A stretch of DNA of 6,517 nt from Lentisphaeria bacterium (GCA_020056205.1 JAGVIF010000293.1:1-6517), one strand, 5' to 3'. Shown: positions 1 to 6,438, counted from the first letter of the stretch. Numbers and translations are program-made. The notes: generated by a model not told the origin, from the sequence alone.

Positions 1-413
1 ACATACCGCTTTGGGTATGCCTCCGGTTTTGTGGCTCGTCTGAATTTCACAATCTCCTTCATCGGCGCTGGTTTTGACTTTTGCAATTGGCTCAATAAGT
101 CATTTTCAAAAATATGATATTGTGGGAGAGACGCCCAAATGTTTTCAGGTATTAGAGCAGGATCACTTTCATCAATCCGAAAATCATTTATGTCTTTATT
201 CCTTATGTACCTGTATTTTGATTTTTCTACATACTTGTCGGCGGTTACAGTTGATCCAAACGGTCCCACGACAAAATCAACCAAATTAGCTAAAGAATCG
301 TTGTTGTGGTTATCTAACACATTTAAACGATCAAGAATTTCTGACCGATAATATTCTGCATCAATTCTAAATTCAGGATTCAATTCTTTGAAATTGACAG
401 TTGAAGTTTGCAT
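1..413 (-). CDS. hsdS: Type I restriction specificity subunit HsdS, 5' part, probably disrupted
   Basis: An ATG at 413, two bases after the upstream stop and 7 nt after GGAGG (425-421), opens a frame that runs off the window edge (137 complete codons). Residues 1-107 look like the start of an HsdS target-recognition domain: FKELNPEFRIDAEYY (8-22) as in many S subunits, then VGPFGSTVTADKYV (49-62), KYRYIRNKDINDFRID (66-81) and HIFENDLL (100-107). HsdS normally continues here with a hydrophobic stretch ending in VG(T/M), but residues after 107 (SQLQKSKPAPMKEIV and on) do not fit, and neither do the other two frames. Composition also changes, from about 35% GC in 121-413 to about 48% in 1-90. 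I infer that the gene is cut by a different sequence near position 95, although a divergent continuation cannot be excluded. Confidence 0.68.
   Translation of the reverse strand, partial: MQTSTVNFKELNPEFRIDAEYYRSEILDRLNVLDNHNNDSLANLVDFVVGPFGSTVTADKYVEKSKYRYIRNKDINDFRIDESDPALIPENIWASLPQYHIFENDLLSQLQKSKPAPMKEIVKFRRATKPEAYPKRY
2..19. repeat. Short hairpin at the window edge
   Basis: CATACC (2-7) pairs perfectly with GGTATG (14-19) around the 6-nt loop GCTTTG. It lies in the segment that replaces expected HsdS coding sequence and could be part of a dispersed palindromic repeat. It has no U-tract and is unlikely to be a terminator. Confidence 0.4.
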
Positions 414-415
414 CC

Positions 416-1258
416 TCACTCCTCCGTCCTGTTTTCGCCATCCAGAAGGAGAGAGTCCTTGGCATTTAGCGGTGAGACGATGCTTCTGCCGATTTGAGCT
501 TCCAGTTCTTTTCTGGCGGTTTTGGCGACATGGCCGCCTTCTTTTGCGACCACTTTATTTTTGGTGAAGCTGTCCGGTTTTTTCTTTTTGGATATTTCCG
601 TAGTGGAAGCTTCCGCGAGCATGTTGAGTACCAACTCGAGATTAGTCATGTTGTCGCGCAGGCTCTGTTTTTTGAGGCCTTTGAACTTCTTGTAGTCCTT
701 CACGCTCTTGTCCGCCCATGCGCGAGTAATCTCATCGGTCAGGATGGTGAACTCGCTGTCTTTCTCGATTCCCCGCTCCTCCCATTCGTCGGTAAGTTCC
801 TTGCGGACTTCGATGCTTTTGAGCCGTTGGTTGATCCATTCTTTTGAATAGCCTTTTTGGAGGTAGGTCCGCATCGCGCGGTCAAACGCGAGTTCGGGGT
901 CTTCGGTCTCATCGATGCGTTCATACCCCACCTTCGCCAGCCAGAGCTTGAATGGTTCGGCTTTGGGGGATGGGATGGATTGTATGACACGCAGAAGGTC
1001 TTCGGTCTTGAAACAGTCTGTTTCGCGTTGTTTGCCGTCGGGTGAAGTCATTTTCAACTGTACGATTTTATCGTACACTTCACTGCCTTCCTGTCCGAGC
1101 TTGATTTTAATATCCGACCAATAACGCCGAGGATTACTGGAATCAGTGAGAACGGCGATTACATCTATAATGGAGAAAAACCATTCCTCGCAGTCCTCAT
1201 CCCAGTGGCGGCGAATTTTCTGCTGCTTAAATAGAACTATTGAGTTTTCCTGTTTCAT
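416..1258 (-). CDS. Bro-N / DinD-like protein encoded inside the RM operon
   Basis: This 280-residue soluble protein has a BRO-type N-terminal domain at about 5-112: the WFFSIIDVIAVLTDS segment (26-40), NPRRYWSDIK (42-51), and FKTEDLLRVIQSIPSPKAEPFKLWLAKVG ending near 111, a fold shared with phage antirepressor-like DNA-binding proteins. Residues about 120-200 are charged and helical (RTYLQKGYSKEWINQRLKSI is typical), and the C terminus contains an AKEGGHVAKTARKELEAQIGR-like segment (238-258) as in DinD proteins. E. coli DinD is an SOS-induced protein reported to inhibit RecA strand exchange; that activity is not established for this homologue. The start is the first ATG, 3 nt after the hsdM stop, with GGAGG 11 nt upstream inside hsdM. 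Its last codons carry the ribosome site of hsdS. A role in control or repair around restriction is inferred from position only. Confidence 0.82.
   Translation of the reverse strand: MKQENSIVLFKQQKIRRHWDEDCEEWFFSIIDVIAVLTDSSNPRRYWSDIKIKLGQEGSEVYDKIVQLKMTSPDGKQRETDCFKTEDLLRVIQSIPSPKAEPFKLWLAKVGYERIDETEDPELAFDRAMRTYLQKGYSKEWINQRLKSIEVRKELTDEWEERGIEKDSEFTILTDEITRAWADKSVKDYKKFKGLKKQSLRDNMTNLELVLNMLAEASTTEISKKKKPDSFTKNKVVAKEGGHVAKTARKELEAQIGRSIVSPLNAKDSLLLDGENRTEE
421..425 (-). promoter_or_regulatory. Shine-Dalgarno site of hsdS
   Basis: GGAGG on the minus strand, 7 nt before the ATG at 413. It lies within the last codons of the Bro-N gene, so hsdS translation is probably coupled to it. This site supports calling a gene here although the frame is open at the window edge. 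Confidence 0.75.
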
Positions 1259-1261
1259 TCT

Positions 1262-2824
1262 TCAGGCTTCCTCCCAAAATGACAGTTTTTCCTTTTTCGC
1301 CCATTCGATGAAGGCTTCCGCGATGCCGTCTGGCATTTCGCCGTTATGGTTATGCAGGTCGTGGTTAACGATCAAGTGTCCGTTCTTGTCCAGCCTGTAT
1401 TGGCCGGTTTCGTTTTTCAGGTGCACGTAGTCGCCGGAGTTGTCCTTGCCGCCCTTCTCGCTGACAGCGAAAAATATTGGGAAGTCGTCCCCCCTTGGGC
1501 ATAAGGGGCCTTTCTTCGGATTATCGTTCCATTTCTGGAGGAACAAGACGCTGGTCTTTGTGCCAGTATGTGGTTTGAACGTGTTGCCGTGCAGTCCAAC
1601 CACAGCAAGGATTCGGGCGTGTTCGGAGATGAATTCACGGATGTATTTGTCGGATGTGTTGTTGAAACGCCCCTGCGGCAGAACAATCGCCATCCGTCCG
1701 CCGGGCTTTAGAAAATCCAGATTCCTCTCGATGAAGAGAATATCACGTCCCACTTCGCTCTGCGCCTTGTTGTTTGACTTGAACCCGAGTTCATACTGAT
1801 GGAGGATGCGGCTTTCTTTGATGTCGCCTGCAAAAGGCGGATTGGCCATCAGGATGTCGAATTTGAAGAGCTTATTTTCTCCTTTTTCAGCTCTCAGTTT
1901 TTCCAGTCTTTCAAAGCCCTTGCCGTAGGTGCCTATCCATTTCTTGTCCTTTTCGGTCTTGTCGCTCCAGCGCTCGAAGTCCAGCGTGTTAAGATACAGG
2001 ACATTGGTTTCGCCGTCGCCAGCTATCAGATTGAGGGTTCTGGCGACGCGAACGGTCTTTTCATCGAAATCAATTCCGAAAACCTTGAGAACGTTTTCTT
2101 TTTCCTTTTCCGGAATTTCGCAGTTTGTAAATAGATGTCCGGTCAGCTTGAAAATCGTATGCACCGGAAAGCCGCAACTGCCGGAGGCGGTGTCAATCAT
2201 ATACTCGCCCCGTTTCGGGTTGAGCATTTGGACACACATGTCAATGACGTGGCGCGGCGTGAAGTACTGCCCCTTCTCGCCCTTGGCCGACTTATTGACA
2301 AGATATTCAAACGCCTCATCCACAACAAGCAGGTTCGAGTTGAAAAGTTTCACATCTTGCAGACTCGACACGCATATCGCCAGATGGCTGTCGGAAAGGT
2401 CGAAGGTCGAACCTTCGTGGAAAACCCCGGGCCATTGGCTTTTAGCCCGATTGAAAAGTTCCTGTATCTTGTTTTTCAGCTCAGTGTCCGTCTGTCCCGT
2501 GTTTCTGAATTCCATTGTCCTGAAACCATCATCGGAGACCTTGGCTACTGCGGCTTTGACGGCATCATAGTCTTGGCCATCGAGATAAGTCGGCGCATTC
2601 CCATATTTGGACTTCGCCTCGTTCACGGCGGTCTTCGTAACCTGCTGCAGGAAGTAATTGAGAATTCCCTTGTCCTTCAAACTCAGATATTCATCGTAGA
2701 GTTTGGTGAAGATGAGCTTGAACACCTCCTCAAAGACATCCACGCCGGCGTTCGCCAGTACCTCGTCCTCCATTTCCAAAATGATGTCCTTCAAAGATTT
2801 CCGCTCATTGGATATTTTGTCGCG
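1262..2824 (-). CDS. hsdM: Type I-like DNA N6-adenine methyltransferase, HsdM part
   Basis: About 520 residues of HsdM-type methyltransferase that would methylate adenine using S-adenosylmethionine within an M-S complex. Numbering from the ATG at 2995 (the first 57 residues being out-of-frame shadow), motifs are GQYFTP (242-247), the SAM-binding motif I variant DTASGSCGF (268-276), the catalytic motif IV NPPF (385-388), LKPGGRMAIVLPQG (429-442) and GTKTSVLFLQK (478-488). NPPF is the adenine-methylase signature. The N-terminal KSLKDIILEMEDEVLANAG region is the helical HsdM lead-in. The 5' limit given is where the family-like frame begins, not a start codon. If translated separately, TTG 2794-2792 (overlapping the upstream TGA as TTGA) or ATG 2773 are possible restarts. 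The stop lies 3 nt before the next gene, consistent with one operon. Confidence 0.88.
   Translation of the reverse strand, partial: RDKISNERKSLKDIILEMEDEVLANAGVDVFEEVFKLIFTKLYDEYLSLKDKGILNYFLQQVTKTAVNEAKSKYGNAPTYLDGQDYDAVKAAVAKVSDDGFRTMEFRNTGQTDTELKNKIQELFNRAKSQWPGVFHEGSTFDLSDSHLAICVSSLQDVKLFNSNLLVVDEAFEYLVNKSAKGEKGQYFTPRHVIDMCVQMLNPKRGEYMIDTASGSCGFPVHTIFKLTGHLFTNCEIPEKEKENVLKVFGIDFDEKTVRVARTLNLIAGDGETNVLYLNTLDFERWSDKTEKDKKWIGTYGKGFERLEKLRAEKGENKLFKFDILMANPPFAGDIKESRILHQYELGFKSNNKAQSEVGRDILFIERNLDFLKPGGRMAIVLPQGRFNNTSDKYIREFISEHARILAVVGLHGNTFKPHTGTKTSVLFLQKWNDNPKKGPLCPRGDDFPIFFAVSEKGGKDNSGDYVHLKNETGQYRLDKNGHLIVNHDLHNHNGEMPDGIAEAFIEWAKKEKLSFWEEA
1270..1274 (-). promoter_or_regulatory. Possible Shine-Dalgarno site of the Bro-N gene
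   Basis: GGAGG on the minus strand, 11 nt before the ATG at 1258, inside the last codons of hsdM. The spacing is long, so translational coupling to the hsdM stop 3 nt away may matter more. Confidence 0.5.
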
Positions 2825-2832
2825 GAGATGAT
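2791..2832 (-). other. Frameshift junction between nuclease and methyltransferase frames
   Basis: On the coding strand the junction reads CTCATCATCTCCGCGAC. The nuclease frame reads CTC-ATC-ATC-TCC, whereas the methyltransferase frame reads CAT-CAT-CTC-CGC-GAC. A short CAT/ATC repeat is present, but repeat-unit changes of three bases would not shift frame, and there is only a run of four A residues nearby. The nuclease frame closes at TGA 2793-2791, which shares bases with a possible TTG restart for the methyltransferase. Confidence 0.65.
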
Positions 2833-3387
2833 GAGGTCTTTCAGTGTAAAACGCCCGGAAAGTATGTCCTGAAGACTTTGACCGGACTTGGGAATGTCCG
2901 TGATGTCCTCGAAGTAATTCGGATCCTTGCGGTTGTAATGCGAGATTTTTTCGCCGTTCGTCCAAACGCCGATGGGGGCACCGGTGGCGTTGCAATATGA
3001 GCGGAGCTGGTTCTTCCCGTCTTTCAGCTTGGGCTTTTTCAGCTCCACGATTATGTATGCGGCATCGGGACGGTCCTTGTCGAACACAACGATGTCGGCG
3101 TTTTTCTTCTCCCTCCCGAAATTGACCTTGTACTCGAAGGCTATGCGCTTTTGGGGATAACCGTACTGCTTGAGAAGCCTTGCCGCGTATAGCTGGCGAA
3201 CGACTTCCTCCGGCTTAAGCTGAATCTCCTTGTTTCTCGCGATACAGGTTACGAACGCCATTTCCCCGTTTTTGGCTTTCTTGACGACAATTTTTTCGCG
3301 TAAAGATTCAATTTCATCTTTCGCGAACAGAGCAAGATGATAATTGCTGTCTTTTAATATCGTCTCTATGATGTCAGGTTCTGTCAC
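2791..3387 (-). CDS. Type I restriction HsdR N-terminal nuclease-like domain (5' part of fusion)
   Basis: The 198-residue frame starts with GTG at 3387, chosen because AGAGGA sits 7 nt upstream and the protein begins in the expected place. It resembles the HSDR_N domain of type I restriction subunits and related nuclease-methylase fusions. PD-(D/E)xK features are visible: Asp98 in NADIV, the Glu115-Leu-Lys117 pair in IVELKKPK (112-119), and Q127 with Tyr131 in a QxxxY-type motif. The catalytic set therefore appears complete, suggesting DNA cleavage rather than a degenerate scaffold. There is no helicase or translocase region, so alone it could not act like complete HsdR. The final residues 188-198 are probably out-of-frame read-through past the frameshift, ending at TGA 2793-2791. 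The gene starts 27 nt after the aminotransferase stop. Confidence 0.75.
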   Translation of the reverse strand: MTEPDIIETILKDSNYHLALFAKDEIESLREKIVVKKAKNGEMAFVTCIARNKEIQLKPEEVVRQLYAARLLKQYGYPQKRIAFEYKVNFGREKKNADIVVFDKDRPDAAYIIVELKKPKLKDGKNQLRSYCNATGAPIGVWTNGEKISHYNRKDPNYFEDITDIPKSGQSLQDILSGRFTLKDLIISATKYPMSGNL

Positions 3388-3394
3388 TGGGTTT

Positions 3395-3400
3395 TCCTCT
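3395..3400 (-). promoter_or_regulatory. Shine-Dalgarno site deciding the GTG start of the nuclease frame
   Basis: AGAGGA on the minus strand, 7 nt before GTG 3387-3385. No ATG gives a comparable start, and the next methionine (residue 43) would remove part of the domain. Confidence 0.7.
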
Positions 3401-3414
3401 TTATCCGCGCTAAC

Positions 3415-4527
3415 CTACTTTTTGCAGAAATCCCTTATCGTTTCAGCGACATAGTTTATCTGGTCGTCCGAAAGCTCCGGGTAAATCGGCAGAGCGAGGG
3501 TCTCCGCGGCGGCTTTTTCGGACTCGGGGAAGTCGCCTTTTTTATATCCGAGCGGTTTAAAGCACTCCTGTTCATGCAGGCTGAGAGGATAGTAAATCTC
3601 TGTTCCTATCTCTTTATCCGCCAAATACTTGCGAAGTTCGTCCCGTTTTTGAACTCTGATGACGAATTGATTTACAACGGACACATTGTGTTCGTCGATG
3701 AACGGCAGCGCTACGAGTTCGATGCCGGCGAGAAGTTTTTTGTATTTCGCGGCGTTTTCGCGTCTTTTTTCAGACCACGTGTCGAGATGTTTCAATTTTA
3801 CGATGAGCACAGCCGCCTGGAGAGTGTCGAGGCGGAAATTTCCTCCGACGATGCTGTGGTAATATTTTGGTTTTGAACCGTGCATCCTTATCGTTGCCAT
3901 TTTTTCCCCGAGTTCTTCATCATTTGTGGTTATGATTCCGCCGTCGCCGGCGCAGCCGAGATTTTTTGACGGGAAGAAACTGAAACATCCGATCGCACCG
4001 AGCGAACCGGCTCTTTTGCCTTTGTATGCGGCTCCGATAGACTGGCATGCGTCTTCAATGACGGGAATTACCGGCTCGTAATCGTTTGCGATTTCATTGA
4101 CGGCGTCCATATCCGTGGCTTGTCCGAAAAGATGGACAGGCATAACAGCTTTTGTGTCTTCATTTATAAGTCCTTCAATTTGTGAAGGATCTATATTGTA
4201 TGTTTTTGGGTCAATGTCAGCGAAAACCGGTTTTGCCCCGGCTCTCCATATGCACCCGGCGGTCGCGAAGAAAGTGAAAGGAGTTGTTATGACTTCATCG
4301 CCGGGCCCAATGTCGAGAGCCATCAGCGCGCAGAGCAAGGCATCGGTGCCGCTTGAAACGCCGACCGCTTTTTTGCACTGGCAGTATTCGGCGATTTTTT
4401 CTTCAAGTATTTTAACTTCCGGTCCGTTGATAAACTGTTGGTCGTCGAAGACTTTTGCGACAGCCTCCATTACTTCATCTTTGATTGTGGAGAATTGCGC
4501 TTTTAGATCGAGCAGCGGAACTTTCAT
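3415..4527 (-). CDS. wbpE: DegT/DnrJ/EryC1 family sugar aminotransferase (WbpE-like)
   Basis: This 370-residue protein is a full-length PLP-dependent, fold-type I sugar aminotransferase. Visible family features are the N-terminal VPLLDLKAQF (3-12), the phosphate-binding SSGTDAL (58-64), PVHLFGQ (130-136), EDACQ (158-162) whose Asp159 should contact the pyridine nitrogen, and FFPSKNLG (184-191) with Lys188 as the probable Schiff-base lysine, then GGNFRLDTLQAA (228-239). WbpE transfers an amino group from glutamate to the 3-oxo group of UDP-2-acetamido-3-oxo-glucuronate. The assignment to that substrate rests mainly on the upstream gene, which encodes the dehydrogenase and acetyltransferase of the same pathway and overlaps this start by ATGA, implying translational coupling. 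A possible AAGGA lies 12 nt upstream of the ATG. Other DegT enzymes with related substrates (for example VioA- or FdtB-like) are possible; the aminotransferase class itself is secure. Confidence 0.9.
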   Translation of the reverse strand: MKVPLLDLKAQFSTIKDEVMEAVAKVFDDQQFINGPEVKILEEKIAEYCQCKKAVGVSSGTDALLCALMALDIGPGDEVITTPFTFFATAGCIWRAGAKPVFADIDPKTYNIDPSQIEGLINEDTKAVMPVHLFGQATDMDAVNEIANDYEPVIPVIEDACQSIGAAYKGKRAGSLGAIGCFSFFPSKNLGCAGDGGIITTNDEELGEKMATIRMHGSKPKYYHSIVGGNFRLDTLQAAVLIVKLKHLDTWSEKRRENAAKYKKLLAGIELVALPFIDEHNVSVVNQFVIRVQKRDELRKYLADKEIGTEIYYPLSLHEQECFKPLGYKKGDFPESEKAAAETLALPIYPELSDDQINYVAETIRDFCKK

Positions 4528-6200
4528 TGTTTTTTATTTTCCTTATTTTTTAATTTATCGTAACAAATTTTTCCGATTTTTTTATCATCAGGGAGCGCGG
4601 CTTCCTCATCAATATCGAGGCATTTGAGATCTCCATTTTTTGTTTCTTTGTATTTGTAACCGCTTTCGGGGCAGGTCATTATGCCGTCTTTGTCCGGATT
4701 GGACAATATGTGCCCGTGCCTGCTCATCCAGCCTTTTTGCCGGGCCGGAACGCCCACCATGAGAGCGTAGTCGGGGACATCCTTTGCGACAACGGCGCCT
4801 GCGGCTACGAAGCAGTATCTGCCGAGAGTGATTCCGCATACTATTGTGGCGTTGGCTCCTACGGTTGCGCCCCTTTTGAAAATGGTTTTCTCGTAGAGAG
4901 AGTGTCTGTTTATCTGGCTTCGCGGATTTGTAACATTTGTGAGGACGCACGACGGTCCAAGAAAGACATCATCCTCGATCACGGTTCCGGCGTAGATAGA
5001 AATGTTGTTCTGGATTTTCACATTGTTTCCGATGATGACATTTTCCGATACGCAGACATTTTGGCCGAGTATGCATTTCCCGCCTATTTCGGCGCCTCTC
5101 AGGACGTGTGAAAAGTGCCAGATTTTAGTTCCTTTGCCTATTTTAGCCCCTTCGTCAACGAAGGACGATGAATGGCAAAAAAAATCTTTCTGACGCGCGT
5201 CGGACAATTCACTTTGTTCCCGCGGATTTTTTTTGCCGAGTTTGTCCTGACATGCCTGTAGTATTTTCAAGACTTTGAGTCCTTCTTCGCCTGATGTGCA
5301 GGCGGGAACCCTTGTCTCAACGGATTTTATGAATGCCTCGCATTCAGCTTTCAGCGGTTCAGTCCACGATTCGGACAATTCTATTGCCGCCGCATCAGCT
5401 TTGTTGGGCACCGGCAGACCGCTTTTCCATTCGATTGTATGGGGGTAGAAAAGGAGTTTTTCGTCAACTTGTTTTGTGTCGTCAAAGACGAGCATTCCCT
5501 TTGAGCCGACGACCACGAGGCGCTGTTCTTTGAAGGGATTCAGCCAACTTACGAATATATGAGCCGCCGTGCCTGACGGGAATTTCAGATTTGTCATAGT
5601 TATATCGGCTATTTCGGAGTGCAGGAAATTACTGCCCGCGCATTCTATCAGCGAGGGTTCTTCCCCGATAAGGCTCAGAATTATCGAGATATCGTGAGGA
5701 GCAAACGACCACAGGATGTTTTCTTCCCTGCGGATTTTTCCAAGATTTAAACGGTTGGAATAGACGTATTGAATCCTTCCGATTGTCCCTTCGTCAACGA
5801 CATTTTTCATCTTGATTATCGCCGGATGATAATTAAGAATATGTCCGACAAAAAGGATTCTATTGTTGGCGGACGCCGCTGCGACAAGTTTTGCTCCGTC
5901 TTCAGGATTTAGGGCGAGCGGTTTTTCGACGAATACGTCTTTGCCCGCTTTTAGGGCTTCAATTGCCTGGGAAAAGTGCGCCGACGCCGGAGATGAGATG
6001 ACTATCGCGTCAATGTCCTGCCCGAGAAGGTCCGAAAAATCTGCGGTAAATTCAACGTTTTTGTATTTTTCGGAAAGCTCGGCTCTGGTTTTTTCGGAGG
6101 AGTCGCAAACTTTTTTCAGCGCTCCGATTTCGTTCATCGCCCTGACAAGATTTTTGCCCCAATAGCCAGCGCCGACAAGACCTATTCTTATGTTTTTCAT
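4524..6200 (-). CDS. WbpB-WbpD-like fusion: UDP-sugar 3-dehydrogenase plus N-acetyltransferase
   Basis: This 558-residue protein joins two enzymes. Residues 1 to about 325 are a Gfo/Idh/MocA oxidoreductase: a Rossmann GxGxxG motif at 10-15 (GAGYWG) directly after the start, the VEKP motif at 91-94 with the likely catalytic lysine 93, and FAPHD at 166-170. Residues about 340-500 are a left-handed beta-helix acyltransferase with hexapeptide repeats and WbpD-type signatures (KIWHFSHV 359-366, LGQNV 378-382, KIQNN 395-399, GPSCVLTNV 415-423, MSRHGHIL 492-499). A hydrophilic tail contains two cysteines (510, 527). In the known WbpA-B-E-D pathway, WbpB oxidises C3 of UDP-GlcNAc uronic acid and WbpD acetylates the 3-amino group after WbpE. 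The fusion would therefore carry steps one and three in the cytoplasm, with step two encoded by the next gene, which it overlaps by 4 nt. The start fits the Rossmann fold exactly, but the bases before it (GTTTTTTCCTTT) contain no Shine-Dalgarno. Exact sugar substrate is inferred. Confidence 0.9.
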   Translation of the reverse strand: MKNIRIGLVGAGYWGKNLVRAMNEIGALKKVCDSSEKTRAELSEKYKNVEFTADFSDLLGQDIDAIVISSPASAHFSQAIEALKAGKDVFVEKPLALNPEDGAKLVAAASANNRILFVGHILNYHPAIIKMKNVVDEGTIGRIQYVYSNRLNLGKIRREENILWSFAPHDISIILSLIGEEPSLIECAGSNFLHSEIADITMTNLKFPSGTAAHIFVSWLNPFKEQRLVVVGSKGMLVFDDTKQVDEKLLFYPHTIEWKSGLPVPNKADAAAIELSESWTEPLKAECEAFIKSVETRVPACTSGEEGLKVLKILQACQDKLGKKNPREQSELSDARQKDFFCHSSSFVDEGAKIGKGTKIWHFSHVLRGAEIGGKCILGQNVCVSENVIIGNNVKIQNNISIYAGTVIEDDVFLGPSCVLTNVTNPRSQINRHSLYEKTIFKRGATVGANATIVCGITLGRYCFVAAGAVVAKDVPDYALMVGVPARQKGWMSRHGHILSNPDKDGIMTCPESGYKYKETKNGDLKCLDIDEEAALPDDKKIGKICYDKLKNKENKKQ

Positions 6201-6221
6201 AAAGGAAAAAACTACTTTTTT

Positions 6222-6310
6222 GCAATGTAAGTAAACCTAAGTTTTGCGGTTCAATCGATCGAATTTAAACTAAGTTTTTGATAATAAACGAAGTATGAAC
6301 CGCAATGTAA
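6222..6310. repeat. Direct and inverted repeats before the sugar operon
   Basis: Three exact pairs occur in this AT-rich stretch: direct repeats GCAATGTAA (6222-6230, 6302-6310) and CTAAGTTTT (6237-6245, 6270-6278), and a 10-bp inverted repeat TTGCGGTTCA (6244-6253) with TGAACCGCAA (6296-6305). An 8-bp palindrome TCGATCGA lies at 6255-6262. Position suggests promoter or operator function, or remnants of a duplicated unit; neither can be settled from sequence alone. Confidence 0.45.
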
Positions 6311-6324
6311 ATATTCACCGAACC

Positions 6325-6402
6325 CCGCCTGACTGCGCGCCTGTCTGCCCCGCTGGGGCGGTAGGCAGGTGTCCGCCTGACTGCGCGCGTCTCCGCTCAG
6401 GC
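6325..6402. repeat. GC-rich repeat block with a duplicated 16-mer and two hairpins
   Basis: The 16-mer CCGCCTGACTGCGCGC occurs exactly at 6325-6340 and 6373-6388, 48 bp apart. Between them, 6340-6349 pairs with 6360-6369 (10 bp including two G-T pairs) around a 10-nt loop. A second stem pairs GCCTGA (6375-6380) with TCAGGC (6397-6402). The block is sharply richer in GC than the flanking AT-rich DNA, as expected of an inserted REP-like or dispersed repeat unit. It lacks a T-run typical of terminators. Confidence 0.65.
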
Positions 6403-6438
6403 AATACCTATCAAGCTGAAGCAAGGTTGAACTCATTT

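Larger units (their letters stand above)
1262..3387 (-). pseudogene. hsdM: Frameshifted nuclease-methyltransferase fusion (HsdR N-terminal domain + HsdM)
   Basis: The two reading frames 3387-2791 and the one ending at 1262 appear to be one gene interrupted by a frameshift. The upstream frame is good HsdR-N sequence up to Ile187 (FTLKDLII); the downstream frame becomes good HsdM sequence at RDKISNERKSLKD. The last fitting codon upstream is 2829-2827 and the first fitting codon downstream is 2824-2822, leaving two surplus bases (2825-2826), so one base gained or two lost would restore a protein of about 707 residues. Upstream of the junction the downstream frame is only a shadow of the nuclease domain (arginine- and histidine-rich), and downstream the first frame adds eleven unrelated residues before stopping. 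Fused HsdR-N/HsdM proteins with this junction type are known. I see no classical X XXY YYZ slippery heptamer. Sequencing error versus true mutation cannot be separated here. Confidence 0.7.

Noticed and set aside
74..351. Two short plus-strand frames opposite hsdS
   Set aside because: The minus strand here has a good ribosome site and recognisable HsdS sequence; the plus frames show nothing recognisable.
2815..2845. Programmed -1 ribosomal frameshift between nuclease and methylase
   Set aside because: No X XXY YYZ heptamer in the nuclease frame and only a run of four A residues; I could not see a clear downstream stem. An indel is simpler.
2135..2872. 245-codon plus-strand frame
   Set aside because: It is entirely antisense to the methyltransferase/nuclease fusion, whose motifs are clear; it has no family features.
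2825..2995. Upstream extension of the methyltransferase frame to an ATG at 2995
   Set aside because: Its first 57 residues are arginine/histidine-rich and overlap the well-supported nuclease domain in another frame, so they are shadow sequence.
4097..4627. 176-codon plus-strand frame
   Set aside because: It is antisense to the aminotransferase and the end of the dehydrogenase-acetyltransferase fusion, both well supported.
6340..6402. CRISPR-like array or rho-independent terminator
   Set aside because: Only two copies of a 16-mer, the spacer itself forms a hairpin, and no T-run follows the stems.
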